Source: Lewinellaceae bacterium
Lineage (GTDB): Bacteria > Bacteroidota > Bacteroidia > Chitinophagales > Saprospiraceae
Direction: 5' to 3'
NCBI GenBank assembly: GCA_020636045.1
Contig: JACJYP010000006.1
Span: 124,001-188,000, forward strand
DNA length: 64,000 bases
How positions within the stretch are numbered: the first letter of the stretch is position 1; each line of letters opens with the position of its first letter. The translations under genes were made by a program, and so were the position numbers. Below the pieces are notes generated by a model that had not been told where the DNA came from, ran no database searches, and saw only the letters and a program-made list of their open reading frames with translations. Below are positions 26,795-34,540 of this stretch, piece after piece.

Positions 26795-28090
26795 TTACTT
26801 CGCCTTTTTCCAGAAATCTTCCAGGGCCAAATGCAAATCTACCATCATTTCCTCGGTTGGCTGATACCTGACGGTAGCCGTGTATTGTTTAAAAATGTCG
26901 TCGATCTTCGATTCCGGCACTTCCGACACCGTGGCCAGTCGCCGTAAAAAGTTTTCTCCGGCGCGCAGGAAATGGGTGCCCGGTTCCAGTGCGCTGATCA
27001 GGCCGTAGCGTTCGCGTACCTGCGCGAGAAATTGCTTCATATTTTGAATGCACAGGCCCTGATAGTTTTTTTCGCGGAAATGCAGGTTGGCGATCGTATC
27101 GATAAACTCGTACGAAGAGTTTTCGTTGACCGGCAATACCGGGATTGCGCGCTGGCGGCGTTTGGCGCGAAATACAAGCCATGCCAGGGTCAGCGCCACC
27201 AAAAGATACCACGCCCATGCCAGTGCAGGTTGTTGCAGAATATACACCAGCGGGTGCCGGGTATCGCCTCCTCCTGCGTAGTTTTTTGTGGCTTCCGGAA
27301 TGCGGCTTGCATTGTCCCAGTAGATCACCCCCTCCGGCAGCCAGCTGAATACAGCCTCTGCGTATGCCTGTACTTTCGGCTGCAGCAGGCTGTAATTGGT
27401 GAAAACGAGCGGGTTGGTGTGGATCAGGAAAAAACCGTCACCACAAGGGAAACTCGCAAAATTGGAAAGAGAATCGCCCAGGTAACCGATCGGAGTTATT
27501 TCGTGGCCTCCTTCAAATACTTCGGCCATTAAATACTGCCAATAATAACCGGTCGGCCGGTTTCGATCGGCAAAGTGAACGGATACCGGCGCCGTGCCCT
27601 GCGGTTCCAGCAGCGTCATGCGCACTTTTTCGTCGTTGAACGACCCGAATTCGTTCCACTCCCGGAAGCTGTCATAATAATTTTGATACAGCTGCTCCAT
27701 GAGCTCATCCGGCACCGATTTCCCGGCAATGAAAGCAGTGTGGCCGGCATTCACGAAGGCCAGCAGGCTGGCTGCTGCAGCCGAATCAAGAAACATGGCC
27801 TCTCCCACGAATACATATACCGCATCTGTCGTGTCAGCGGAAGGAAGTTCGTTCGCCAGACTGCGCTTGATATCTACGATCCCTTTTCCCGGAAAATAAT
27901 GCCCGAGCAGGCGGTGTAGCACCTGCGTCCCGTAAGGTTGGTCGCTGTCGGGGTTGTAGGCATGTTTGCTCCAGCTGTCGCGCCAGACGTAACGCGGGTT
28001 TTTGGCATCATAATACAGATACAGGGAAACAGCCACTGCGGCGACAGCAAGCAGTGCGATGAGCAAAGGAGTCCGGTTTCGTGGCTGCAT
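26795..28090 (-). CDS. DUF4350-like membrane protein
   Basis: 431 aa. An N-terminal transmembrane helix (LLIALLAVAAVAVSLYLYY), a periplasmic domain with the family phrases SKHAYNPDSDQPYGTQVLHRLL and FLIHTNPLVFTNYSL, a second membrane helix (~283-303, WYLLVALTLAWLVFRAKRRQ), and a cytoplasmic helical tail. DUF4350 proteins occur beside MoxR/DUF58 gene clusters; their role is unknown. It lies 28 bp downstream of the cyclophilin lipoprotein gene and 39 bp upstream of moxR, so all three are likely one transcript. Confidence 0.8.
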   Translation of the reverse strand: MQPRNRTPLLIALLAVAAVAVSLYLYYDAKNPRYVWRDSWSKHAYNPDSDQPYGTQVLHRLLGHYFPGKGIVDIKRSLANELPSADTTDAVYVFVGEAMFLDSAAAASLLAFVNAGHTAFIAGKSVPDELMEQLYQNYYDSFREWNEFGSFNDEKVRMTLLEPQGTAPVSVHFADRNRPTGYYWQYLMAEVFEGGHEITPIGYLGDSLSNFASFPCGDGFFLIHTNPLVFTNYSLLQPKVQAYAEAVFSWLPEGVIYWDNASRIPEATKNYAGGGDTRHPLVYILQQPALAWAWYLLVALTLAWLVFRAKRRQRAIPVLPVNENSSYEFIDTIANLHFREKNYQGLCIQNMKQFLAQVRERYGLISALEPGTHFLRAGENFLRRLATVSEVPESKIDDIFKQYTATVRYQPTEEMMVDLHLALEDFWKKAK

Positions 28091-28118
28091 GTGGGATCGT
28101 TTTGAAGCGCGCGACGGC

Positions 28119-29000
28119 TTATTTGATCACCCGGATCTTCATTTTCACGTCTTTCACAGGACGGTCGCCTGGAGCTGTTTGCGTTGCGGCGATCTTGTCG
28201 ATCACGTCCAGGCCTTTGATGACGCGCCCGAATACGGTGTATTCGCGGTCGAGGTGGGGGGTGCCACCCAGTTCGAGGTACGCTTTCCGCTGTTCCGGGC
28301 TATAGTGAAAGCCTCGCATCCCTTCGATCTGGTTGAGCATTGCTTCATTGACCGGGCTGCCCTGTACGATGTAAAACTGCGAGCCCGACGATTTTTTCTC
28401 CGGGTTGTTGGTGCGCGCGGCAGCCAGGGCGCCTTTGACGTGGAACAGAGAATCCACGAATTCGGCTGGGATCTGATAGTTGGGCCCGCCCATGCCGAGC
28501 GGCTGTCCTGCCGGCGCGTTGCGCGATTGCGGGTCGCCGCCCTGGAGCATGAACCCGTTGATGACGCGGTGAAACAGCAAGTCTTCGTAGTAACCTTCTT
28601 CGGCGAGTTTGACGAAGTTGTCGCGGTGTTTGGGGGTGGCGTTGTACAGTTCGGCAGTCATGGTACCGAATTCGGTTTCGATCTCCACGAGGCAGCGTTC
28701 GGGTGCGGTAACCTGTATCATTTGTTTCTTAACAACTGTTTTAGAGCCTTTTACGGCGTGTAGGGTGACGGTATAGTTGCCGCTGTGCAGGTAGCGGTGG
28801 GTTGGATTCGCATCGGTGGAGGTGCCGCCGTCTCCGAAGTCCCAGGCATAGGTATCGGCTTTTATGGAAGTGTTGGTAAAGGTCACTTCTGCCGGGGCGA
28901 CGAATTTCTGCACAGGGATGCTGAAGTCGGCAACCGGCTTGACAGCACAGGAAGACAGGGCTATGGCGGCAAAAAGCGCCGGGAATATGAGTTTTTTCAT
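28119..29000 (-). CDS. PKD-cyclophilin peptidylprolyl isomerase lipoprotein
   Basis: 293 aa. Lipoprotein signal MKKLIFPALFAAIALSSC (Cys18). A PKD domain occupies ~22-100 (YAWDFGDGGTSTDANPTHRY), then a cyclophilin-type PPIase domain (~105-290) with FHRVINGFMLQGGDP, GSQFYIVQG and EYTVFGRVIKGLDVIDKI. It should catalyse prolyl isomerisation in the periplasm or at the outer membrane. The fusion of a PKD domain to a cyclophilin is uncommon; the PKD may dock it on surface structures (inference). It is the second gene of a minus-strand operon. Confidence 0.9.
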   Translation of the reverse strand: MKKLIFPALFAAIALSSCAVKPVADFSIPVQKFVAPAEVTFTNTSIKADTYAWDFGDGGTSTDANPTHRYLHSGNYTVTLHAVKGSKTVVKKQMIQVTAPERCLVEIETEFGTMTAELYNATPKHRDNFVKLAEEGYYEDLLFHRVINGFMLQGGDPQSRNAPAGQPLGMGGPNYQIPAEFVDSLFHVKGALAAARTNNPEKKSSGSQFYIVQGSPVNEAMLNQIEGMRGFHYSPEQRKAYLELGGTPHLDREYTVFGRVIKGLDVIDKIAATQTAPGDRPVKDVKMKIRVIK

Positions 29001-29128
29001 TTTAACAAAACGATATTGATGTGTTTACCTGCGGATGTTTTGAACGCAACCACGTAAGGTTATCGTATCGGCGGTGCAAAAATGCAATTTTAAGCCCTCT
29101 TTCACACCGGCTCTTTTCAAAAATCCGC

Positions 29129-30634
29129 TTATTTCAGGCGATTGAGCCCTGCCTTCGCCTGCGCGTGCATGCCGCTGGCGTATTCCTCCGGCTTGATGGA
29201 CAGGCAACGCTGATAGGCGTTGCGGGCTTTTGTCGCGTCCTTTTGTTCTTCGTAGAGCAACCCGAGTTGCAGGGCGGCGTTGCAGGCGAAGTACCAGGGA
29301 TCCCCGGCGCCGCCGTCCACGGTTTGGGTATAGAGTTTCACCGCTTCCTGGGTTTTGCCCATTTTATGGGTGATGCGGCCGAGCCGGTAGGTGTATTCAA
29401 GTTTCTTCTTGCGATCGGCGGCGTAATCGGCGGCCCGGTTTTTCAGCAAATCGTAGGCGCGCGTGTAGTAGCCTCCGTCGAACAGCAGGCGCGCCTGTAG
29501 CAGGCGTTTGTCGGGTGTTTCGCCGCTGTTTGCTTCCCTCAACGCAGCCTGATCGCCCTCGCCGTTGGAGGCCCCTTTGATCTTCACGTAGCCCATATAC
29601 GTGCGGTAACCGTTGTCGTTGCCGTTCACAAAGTGGTACCAGGCCAGTTTCTGGTATCCCTCTTTAAGGCCGTTCTCACCCTTGAAATGGTTGACAAAAT
29701 GTTCGAGCGCCTTGTTTGCATCGCCGTCGAGGCGGCGGAGTTTGGCTAGGCCGAGGAGGTAGTAGCGGTACTGAAAAGGAGCGTAGGAAGTACCGGCCGG
29801 GCACTCTTCCAGCAGGCGTATCGCTTCATCATTCCGGTCCGTGCGCATGGCTACCATAGCGAATACGTAGGCAGCCATGGGATTGTGCTTCGGTGATAGG
29901 TCGCTGCTTTTCAAAGTATTCCAGGCCAGGTCACCGCGGTTGTTCAGGTAAAGTTGCAGCAGCGCGTAAGCGACCACGGCCTCGTCTTCGAAGATGAAAT
30001 CATTTTTTTGCGCGTACGCAAGCGCCTCCTCCAGTTCGCGCAGGCCCTGCTCCATGGTGCCGCTCATGCCGCCAAGCGCCTTCACCGCCCAGCGATATTC
30101 TTCGGGCACGTTGCCGATCATGGCATGCATGATGCCCAGGCTTTTTTTGTTGGCGATGAAATCGGGGAAGCGGCGCTGGTTTTCCTCCAGCAGGGCGTAG
30201 GCTTGCTTGATATCGCTCATGCTGGTGAGGAAATCGTTGTAGCGGCTGCGGGTAAGCGCCCATTGCAGGCGTATTTCGGCCTGCGTGTACAGGTACCAGG
30301 GCGAGTTGGAAGGGCCGCGCGCGATCTTTTCAAGGCGCTTTTCCATGTTTTTCGCCAGCCGCTGGTATTCCGATTTGTCGTCGTTGATAAAAATGGTGAG
30401 GAAATCGAGGTAGTTTTCCACAAAAGGCGCCATCAGGTTACCGGGTTCCTGGCGCTTCAGCAGGTCCAGCGTGGATCGCGCTTCGCCGAAGCGCAGGCTC
30501 ACGGTCTTCTGGTAAGCCTCTTTGGTGACGGTGGAAAAAGCAAAGTAGGATGCATCGTCGGGGGTCGCCCGGGCCATATTACAGGGCAACAGCAGCCCGA
30601 TCATCATCAGCAATCGATCAATGGAACGCGTCAT
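29129..30634 (-). CDS. secreted TPR-repeat protein
   Basis: About 501 aa from the ATG at 30634; the frame is open to 30682 but MTRSIDRLLMMIGLLLPCNM gives the signal peptide. The mature part is a run of TPR-like helices (e.g. NAALQLGLLYEEQKDATKARNAYQRCLSI). A periplasmic or outer-membrane scaffold is plausible. It is the first gene of a possible four-gene minus-strand set with the cyclophilin, DUF4350-like and MoxR genes, 128 bp upstream of the cyclophilin. Function unknown. Confidence 0.75.
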   Translation of the reverse strand: MTRSIDRLLMMIGLLLPCNMARATPDDASYFAFSTVTKEAYQKTVSLRFGEARSTLDLLKRQEPGNLMAPFVENYLDFLTIFINDDKSEYQRLAKNMEKRLEKIARGPSNSPWYLYTQAEIRLQWALTRSRYNDFLTSMSDIKQAYALLEENQRRFPDFIANKKSLGIMHAMIGNVPEEYRWAVKALGGMSGTMEQGLRELEEALAYAQKNDFIFEDEAVVAYALLQLYLNNRGDLAWNTLKSSDLSPKHNPMAAYVFAMVAMRTDRNDEAIRLLEECPAGTSYAPFQYRYYLLGLAKLRRLDGDANKALEHFVNHFKGENGLKEGYQKLAWYHFVNGNDNGYRTYMGYVKIKGASNGEGDQAALREANSGETPDKRLLQARLLFDGGYYTRAYDLLKNRAADYAADRKKKLEYTYRLGRITHKMGKTQEAVKLYTQTVDGGAGDPWYFACNAALQLGLLYEEQKDATKARNAYQRCLSIKPEEYASGMHAQAKAGLNRLK

Positions 30635-30859
30635 GGGTGTGTTTGATTGAAAGAAAGCGCAAAGGTCGGGAGAGTTTCGCAAATGTGCCGGGTTTTCGTC
30701 TGCTGCGCTGTATTTGAAAAGTATCCGGGCGATGTTTTGCTCATTTCCTCTTTCGGCTGTTTTAAGTCAAAATGCCTTTCGCACCCTTGCTGTTCCCAAA
30801 GGAATCTCTCCCGGGATGGCAAAAAATCTTTATACCCTTCCTATTTTTCCCGCAACAAA

Positions 30860-32923
30860 ATGAATTTGTCCATGAATAAAATACGCATTGCCGTGAGGCT
30901 CCTTCTCGCAGTATTCTTTGTTTTCCCCAGTACCTTCCTTTCCGCGCAAACGAACAACGGCATCTGGACGATCGTCGCCGACAACATCGACCCCGCCAAC
31001 TACTACGGCATCACCGTGGCCAACGGGATGATCGGGCTGGTATCCTCCCCGGAGCCGATGAAAGTGAAAGACGTGGTGCTCAACGGCGCATACGACAACT
31101 ACCAGCGCGGGCGCGTGAGCAACATCCTCAAGGGCTTCAACTTTGTCAACATGGACCTCGACGTAGACGGCCGGCGGGTGTCGCGCAGCAATATTTCGGA
31201 TTACCGGCAAACGCTCGATATGCGCGGCGCGCAACTGACCACTACTTTCAACGTAGGCGACAAAATATCGGTCAGCCACAGCGTGATGGCCCTGCGGCAC
31301 CTGCCCTACTGCGCCCTCAGCATCGTGGAGATCAGCGCAAAAAAGGACGTGACCATTACGCCTATGTCGGTCATCGAAGCGCCGGACATTTTGCAGGATG
31401 TGCGCAACTACTACGCGCAGATCGACCGGCCGCACGTCTTGTTATCCTTGCTGACCTCGGTGGGTAAAAGCCCGACCGGGAAATACACCGTCGCAGCCAG
31501 CACGAGTTTTATCTTCGGGGAAAAACACGGCGAAGAACCCGCGCTGATCCACGAAGACTGGGATTACAACCGCCACCTTCTCAAATTCAACAAAAAACTG
31601 AAGGCTGGCGAAACTTATCGCTTCGCGGTGGTGGGTACGGTCATCTCCTCGGCGCATACCGTCGATGCCCACAACGAAGCCGAGCGCCTCACCATCTACG
31701 CAACGCTGGAACGCACCGAACGCCTGCTAAAGCGCCACCGCGCGGAGTGGGACAAACTCTGGGCCTCCGACATTGCGATCGACGGACCTGTTGAAGATGC
31801 GCGTGCGGTGCATTCGGCGATGTATCACCTCTATTCCTTTGCGCGCGAAGGCACGGCGTTCAGTTTGTCGCCCATGGGCCTGAGCGGCCTCGGCTACAAC
31901 GGCCACGTGTTCTGGGACACCGAACTCTGGATGTACCCGCCGCTGCTGGTGCTGCACCCGGAGATCGCGCGTTCGCTGCTCGAATTCCGCTATCAGTTGC
32001 TCGATGCTGCCAAACAAAACGCATTTTCCCACGGCTACAAGGGCGCCATGTATCCCTGGGAAAGCACGACTACCGGACAGGAAGAAACGCCCGTGTGGGC
32101 ACTCACCGGACCCTTTCAGCAGCATATCACGGGCTGCGTGGGCTGGGCAGCCTGGCAGTACTATCTGGTGACGAAGGACAAGGAATGGCTGCGCACCCGC
32201 GGCTGGCCGATCCTTGAGGCTGCCGCTCAATTCTGGGCGAGCCGGGTGGAACGCAACGGCCCCGGTCATTACGACATCAACAACGTCATCGGTGCGAATG
32301 AGTGGCAGGAAAATATTGACAACAACGCATTCACCAACGGCATGGCCAAGACAGTGCTGGCCTATGCCACCGACGCCGCGAAGGAGCTGGGCATGAACCC
32401 CGACCCCGACTGGATGCACGTGGCGGAAAATATTCCCATCCTGAAATTCCCCGACGGCACAACCCGCGAAAACGCCACCTACGACGGCGTCACCATCAAA
32501 CAGGCCGACGTGAACCTGCTGGCCTATCCGCTCAAGGTGGTCAGTGACCCCACCCAGGTTAAAAAAGACCTCGATTATTACGAGCCGCGCATGGCAAAAG
32601 ACGGACCGGCGATGGGCAACGCCATTCTGTCGGTGCTCGCGGCGCGTTCCGGCGACGCTTCGCGGGCCTATGACCTGTGGGTGAAAAGTTACAAACCCAA
32701 CGAAGTGCCGCCCTTCGGCGTGCTGGCGGAAACGGCAGGCGGCACCAATCCCTACTTTGCCACGGGTGCAGGCGGCTTCCTGCAGGCCACGCTGATGGGT
32801 TTCGGCGGACTGGATATTACAAAAGATGGGGTTGTGCAACTGAAAACCAGACTGCCCGGGCCGTGGAAATCAATGACCCTGACAGGCATCGGTGCAGCGG
32901 ATAAAACGTTCATAGTCAGGTAA
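30860..32923 (+). CDS. secreted glycoside hydrolase family 65 protein
   Basis: About 687 aa. The frame is open to 30647 but the ATG at 30860 (or 30872) precedes a signal peptide (IAVRLLLAVFFVFPSTFLSAQ). The (alpha/alpha)6 barrel carries GH65 phrases: GYNGHVFWDTELWMYP, GYKGAMYPWESTTTGQE, and NVIGANEWQENIDNNAFTN with the predicted catalytic acid E481. GH65 enzymes hydrolyse or phosphorolyse alpha-glucosides such as trehalose, kojibiose or glucosylgalactosyl groups; secretion suggests a hydrolase rather than a phosphorylase. Its TAA stop lies inside the first arm of a 20-bp hairpin. Confidence 0.88.
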   Translation: MNLSMNKIRIAVRLLLAVFFVFPSTFLSAQTNNGIWTIVADNIDPANYYGITVANGMIGLVSSPEPMKVKDVVLNGAYDNYQRGRVSNILKGFNFVNMDLDVDGRRVSRSNISDYRQTLDMRGAQLTTTFNVGDKISVSHSVMALRHLPYCALSIVEISAKKDVTITPMSVIEAPDILQDVRNYYAQIDRPHVLLSLLTSVGKSPTGKYTVAASTSFIFGEKHGEEPALIHEDWDYNRHLLKFNKKLKAGETYRFAVVGTVISSAHTVDAHNEAERLTIYATLERTERLLKRHRAEWDKLWASDIAIDGPVEDARAVHSAMYHLYSFAREGTAFSLSPMGLSGLGYNGHVFWDTELWMYPPLLVLHPEIARSLLEFRYQLLDAAKQNAFSHGYKGAMYPWESTTTGQEETPVWALTGPFQQHITGCVGWAAWQYYLVTKDKEWLRTRGWPILEAAAQFWASRVERNGPGHYDINNVIGANEWQENIDNNAFTNGMAKTVLAYATDAAKELGMNPDPDWMHVAENIPILKFPDGTTRENATYDGVTIKQADVNLLAYPLKVVSDPTQVKKDLDYYEPRMAKDGPAMGNAILSVLAARSGDASRAYDLWVKSYKPNEVPPFGVLAETAGGTNPYFATGAGGFLQATLMGFGGLDITKDGVVQLKTRLPGPWKSMTLTGIGAADKTFIVR

Positions 32924-32969
32924 CGCCAACCTCTGGTTGGCGGTCTGCACCAACCAGAGGTTGGCGTTA
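32921..32969. repeat. nested palindromic hairpin at the GH65 stop codon
   Basis: A perfect 20-bp inverted repeat (arms 32921-32940 and 32950-32969, 9-nt loop). Each arm itself contains a palindrome, CCAACC-TCT-GGTTGG (or CCAACC-AGA-GGTTGG), so alternative cruciforms can form. The left arm starts with the TAA of the GH65 gene. No T-run follows, so a simple terminator is less likely than a REP-like element. Confidence 0.75.
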
Positions 32970-33055
32970 CTCCTTTAAATCGTAACTTGGCCTTGTTTGC
33001 CGATCTTCAAACTGCGTTTGGCAATACATTATCCAACCGGAGCCCGGTGTTACTT

Positions 33056-33826
33056 ATGGTACCAGCACTTTTCATTACGGCATTGTTCGCATTTATTGCC
33101 GGAGCCATCTGGCTGAAAAAACGGCGTGACCGGCAGCGCAACGTCGATTTCGAACGTCTCGCGAAATCGCTGGGCCTTTCCTATGCAGAAAAAGACCGGT
33201 ACGGCCTGCTCAGTCAGCTCCGCCAGTTCGACCTGTTCCGCCACTATTCCGGTCGCAGGCGCTGGTCGCGCAACGGCAAGATCTTCAATGTGTTGCGCGG
33301 ACAAGTTGGTGACACGGAAGTGTTTATGTTCGATTATTCGTACATTGTTTCCACGGGAAAAAGCGCTCACGAGGTGCGGCAGACCGTCTTTTTTGCCAAT
33401 AACAAAAACTGGTACCTGCCGAAATTCCGCCTGCGCCCCGAAACCTGGTGGCACAAGGTGCTGAGCAGGATCGGTGCAAAGCGGGACATCAACTTTGACG
33501 AGAGCCCCGACTTTTCCGACAAATACTGGCTTACCGGTGAACTGGAAGACCTGATCCGGAACCAGTTCGATTCCGATGTGCAGGCTTTGCTGACGGAGCG
33601 CCCGCCGCTGCATGTGGAAGGCGACAACTATTATCTGATCGCATACAAGCCCCGCAAGGCATTGAATGACGATGAAGCGAGGGTATTCTACGAACACTGT
33701 GTAAAACTGACCCGCCTGCTGCAACAAAAAGAAGCGCCGGAATTGCTTAAGCTGGCCGAATTGAAAAAGGAAGAGACGCCTGAACCCCTGGAGGCACCGA
33801 AATTGCCGGAAAAAAAGAAGTCTTAA
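33056..33826 (+). CDS. membrane-anchored protein of unknown function
   Basis: About 256 aa. The frame is open from 32987 with TTG; I prefer ATG 33056 (GTG 33047 is also possible), which starts with the hydrophobic anchor MVPALFITALFAFIAGAIWL followed by KKRRD. The cytoplasmic part has a DUF3137-like feel (VGDTEVFMFDYSYIVSTGKSA, then RPETWWHKVLSRIG) but I cannot assign it. The C-terminus is Pro/Glu/Lys-rich. It converges with the response regulator, overlapping by 3 nt at the stop codons. Confidence 0.65.
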   Translation: MVPALFITALFAFIAGAIWLKKRRDRQRNVDFERLAKSLGLSYAEKDRYGLLSQLRQFDLFRHYSGRRRWSRNGKIFNVLRGQVGDTEVFMFDYSYIVSTGKSAHEVRQTVFFANNKNWYLPKFRLRPETWWHKVLSRIGAKRDINFDESPDFSDKYWLTGELEDLIRNQFDSDVQALLTERPPLHVEGDNYYLIAYKPRKALNDDEARVFYEHCVKLTRLLQQKEAPELLKLAELKKEETPEPLEAPKLPEKKKS

Positions 33827-34485
33827 TCCTCTATCCAGCCTTCTTTCATCGCCTTCAAAATGGCTTCCGTTTTTGAATTTACCTGCAATTTATCGTACAC
33901 ATTGCGGATGTGCGTGCGCACAGTATCGATGCTGATATTCAGTTCGCCGGCGATGAGTTTGTAACTGTAGCCTTTCATCAGGCCTTTAAGGATGTCCTGC
34001 TCGCGGGCGGAAAGCAAATGCTCCGCCGGATGCGACTTGGGTGGTTGCTGGAAATACTGCAACACTTTGCGCGCCACGCTGGAGGTCATGGGCGAACCTC
34101 CGTTGTACACATCGAAGACGGCCTGCACGATCTCTGCCGGCGGCGTATTTTTCAGGAGATAGCCGCTGGCGCCGCTGCGCACCGCCTGAAAGATGCGTTC
34201 GTCGTCGTCGAACACCGTTTGCATGATCACCTGCGTTCTGGGGTACAACGATTTTATAATGGGCAGGGCCTCGAGGCCTGACATGCCGGGCATATTGATG
34301 TCGAGCAACACCACGTCGGGCATGTGCGCGTGCAACTCGGTTTTGAGGTTGTTCACATGTGGGTACGCGCCTGCCAGCACCAGCCCCGGTGTCGCTTGCA
34401 GCAAAAAAGCGATCCCCTCGCGCAAGTCCCGGTTATCTTCATACAGCAGGACTTTCACGGGATGATCTGCGGTTTTCTCTTTCAT
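33823..34485 (-). CDS. NarL/FixJ-type response regulator
   Basis: About 220 aa from ATG 34485; the open frame further upstream overlaps the kinase gene and lacks receiver features. The receiver has the acidic pair in LLYEDNRD, phosphorylation site D62 in VVLLDINMPGMSG and lysine in GYLLKNTPPAE. The LuxR-type HTH is LSAREQDILKGLMKGYSYKL ... DTVRTHIRNVYDKL. Its partner is the HisKA_3 sensor 55 bp upstream. TATCTTTG at 34490-34497 could give it an extra promoter of its own. Confidence 0.92.
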   Translation of the reverse strand: MKEKTADHPVKVLLYEDNRDLREGIAFLLQATPGLVLAGAYPHVNNLKTELHAHMPDVVLLDINMPGMSGLEALPIIKSLYPRTQVIMQTVFDDDERIFQAVRSGASGYLLKNTPPAEIVQAVFDVYNGGSPMTSSVARKVLQYFQQPPKSHPAEHLLSAREQDILKGLMKGYSYKLIAGELNISIDTVRTHIRNVYDKLQVNSKTEAILKAMKEGWIED

Positions 34486-34489
34486 ATTG

Positions 34490-34497
34490 CAAAGATA
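34490..34497 (-). promoter_or_regulatory. candidate -7 box (TATCTTTG) before the response regulator
   Basis: Reads TATCTTTG on the minus strand, matching the Bacteroidetes -7 consensus TAnnTTTG, 4 nt before the start codon. No clear -33 TTG lies 18-19 nt upstream, so this is weak and would give a nearly leaderless transcript. Confidence 0.3.
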
Positions 34498-34540
34498 ACA
34501 CTTCAAAACCGCGGGCTGCCATCGCATAAATGTGTGAAAA

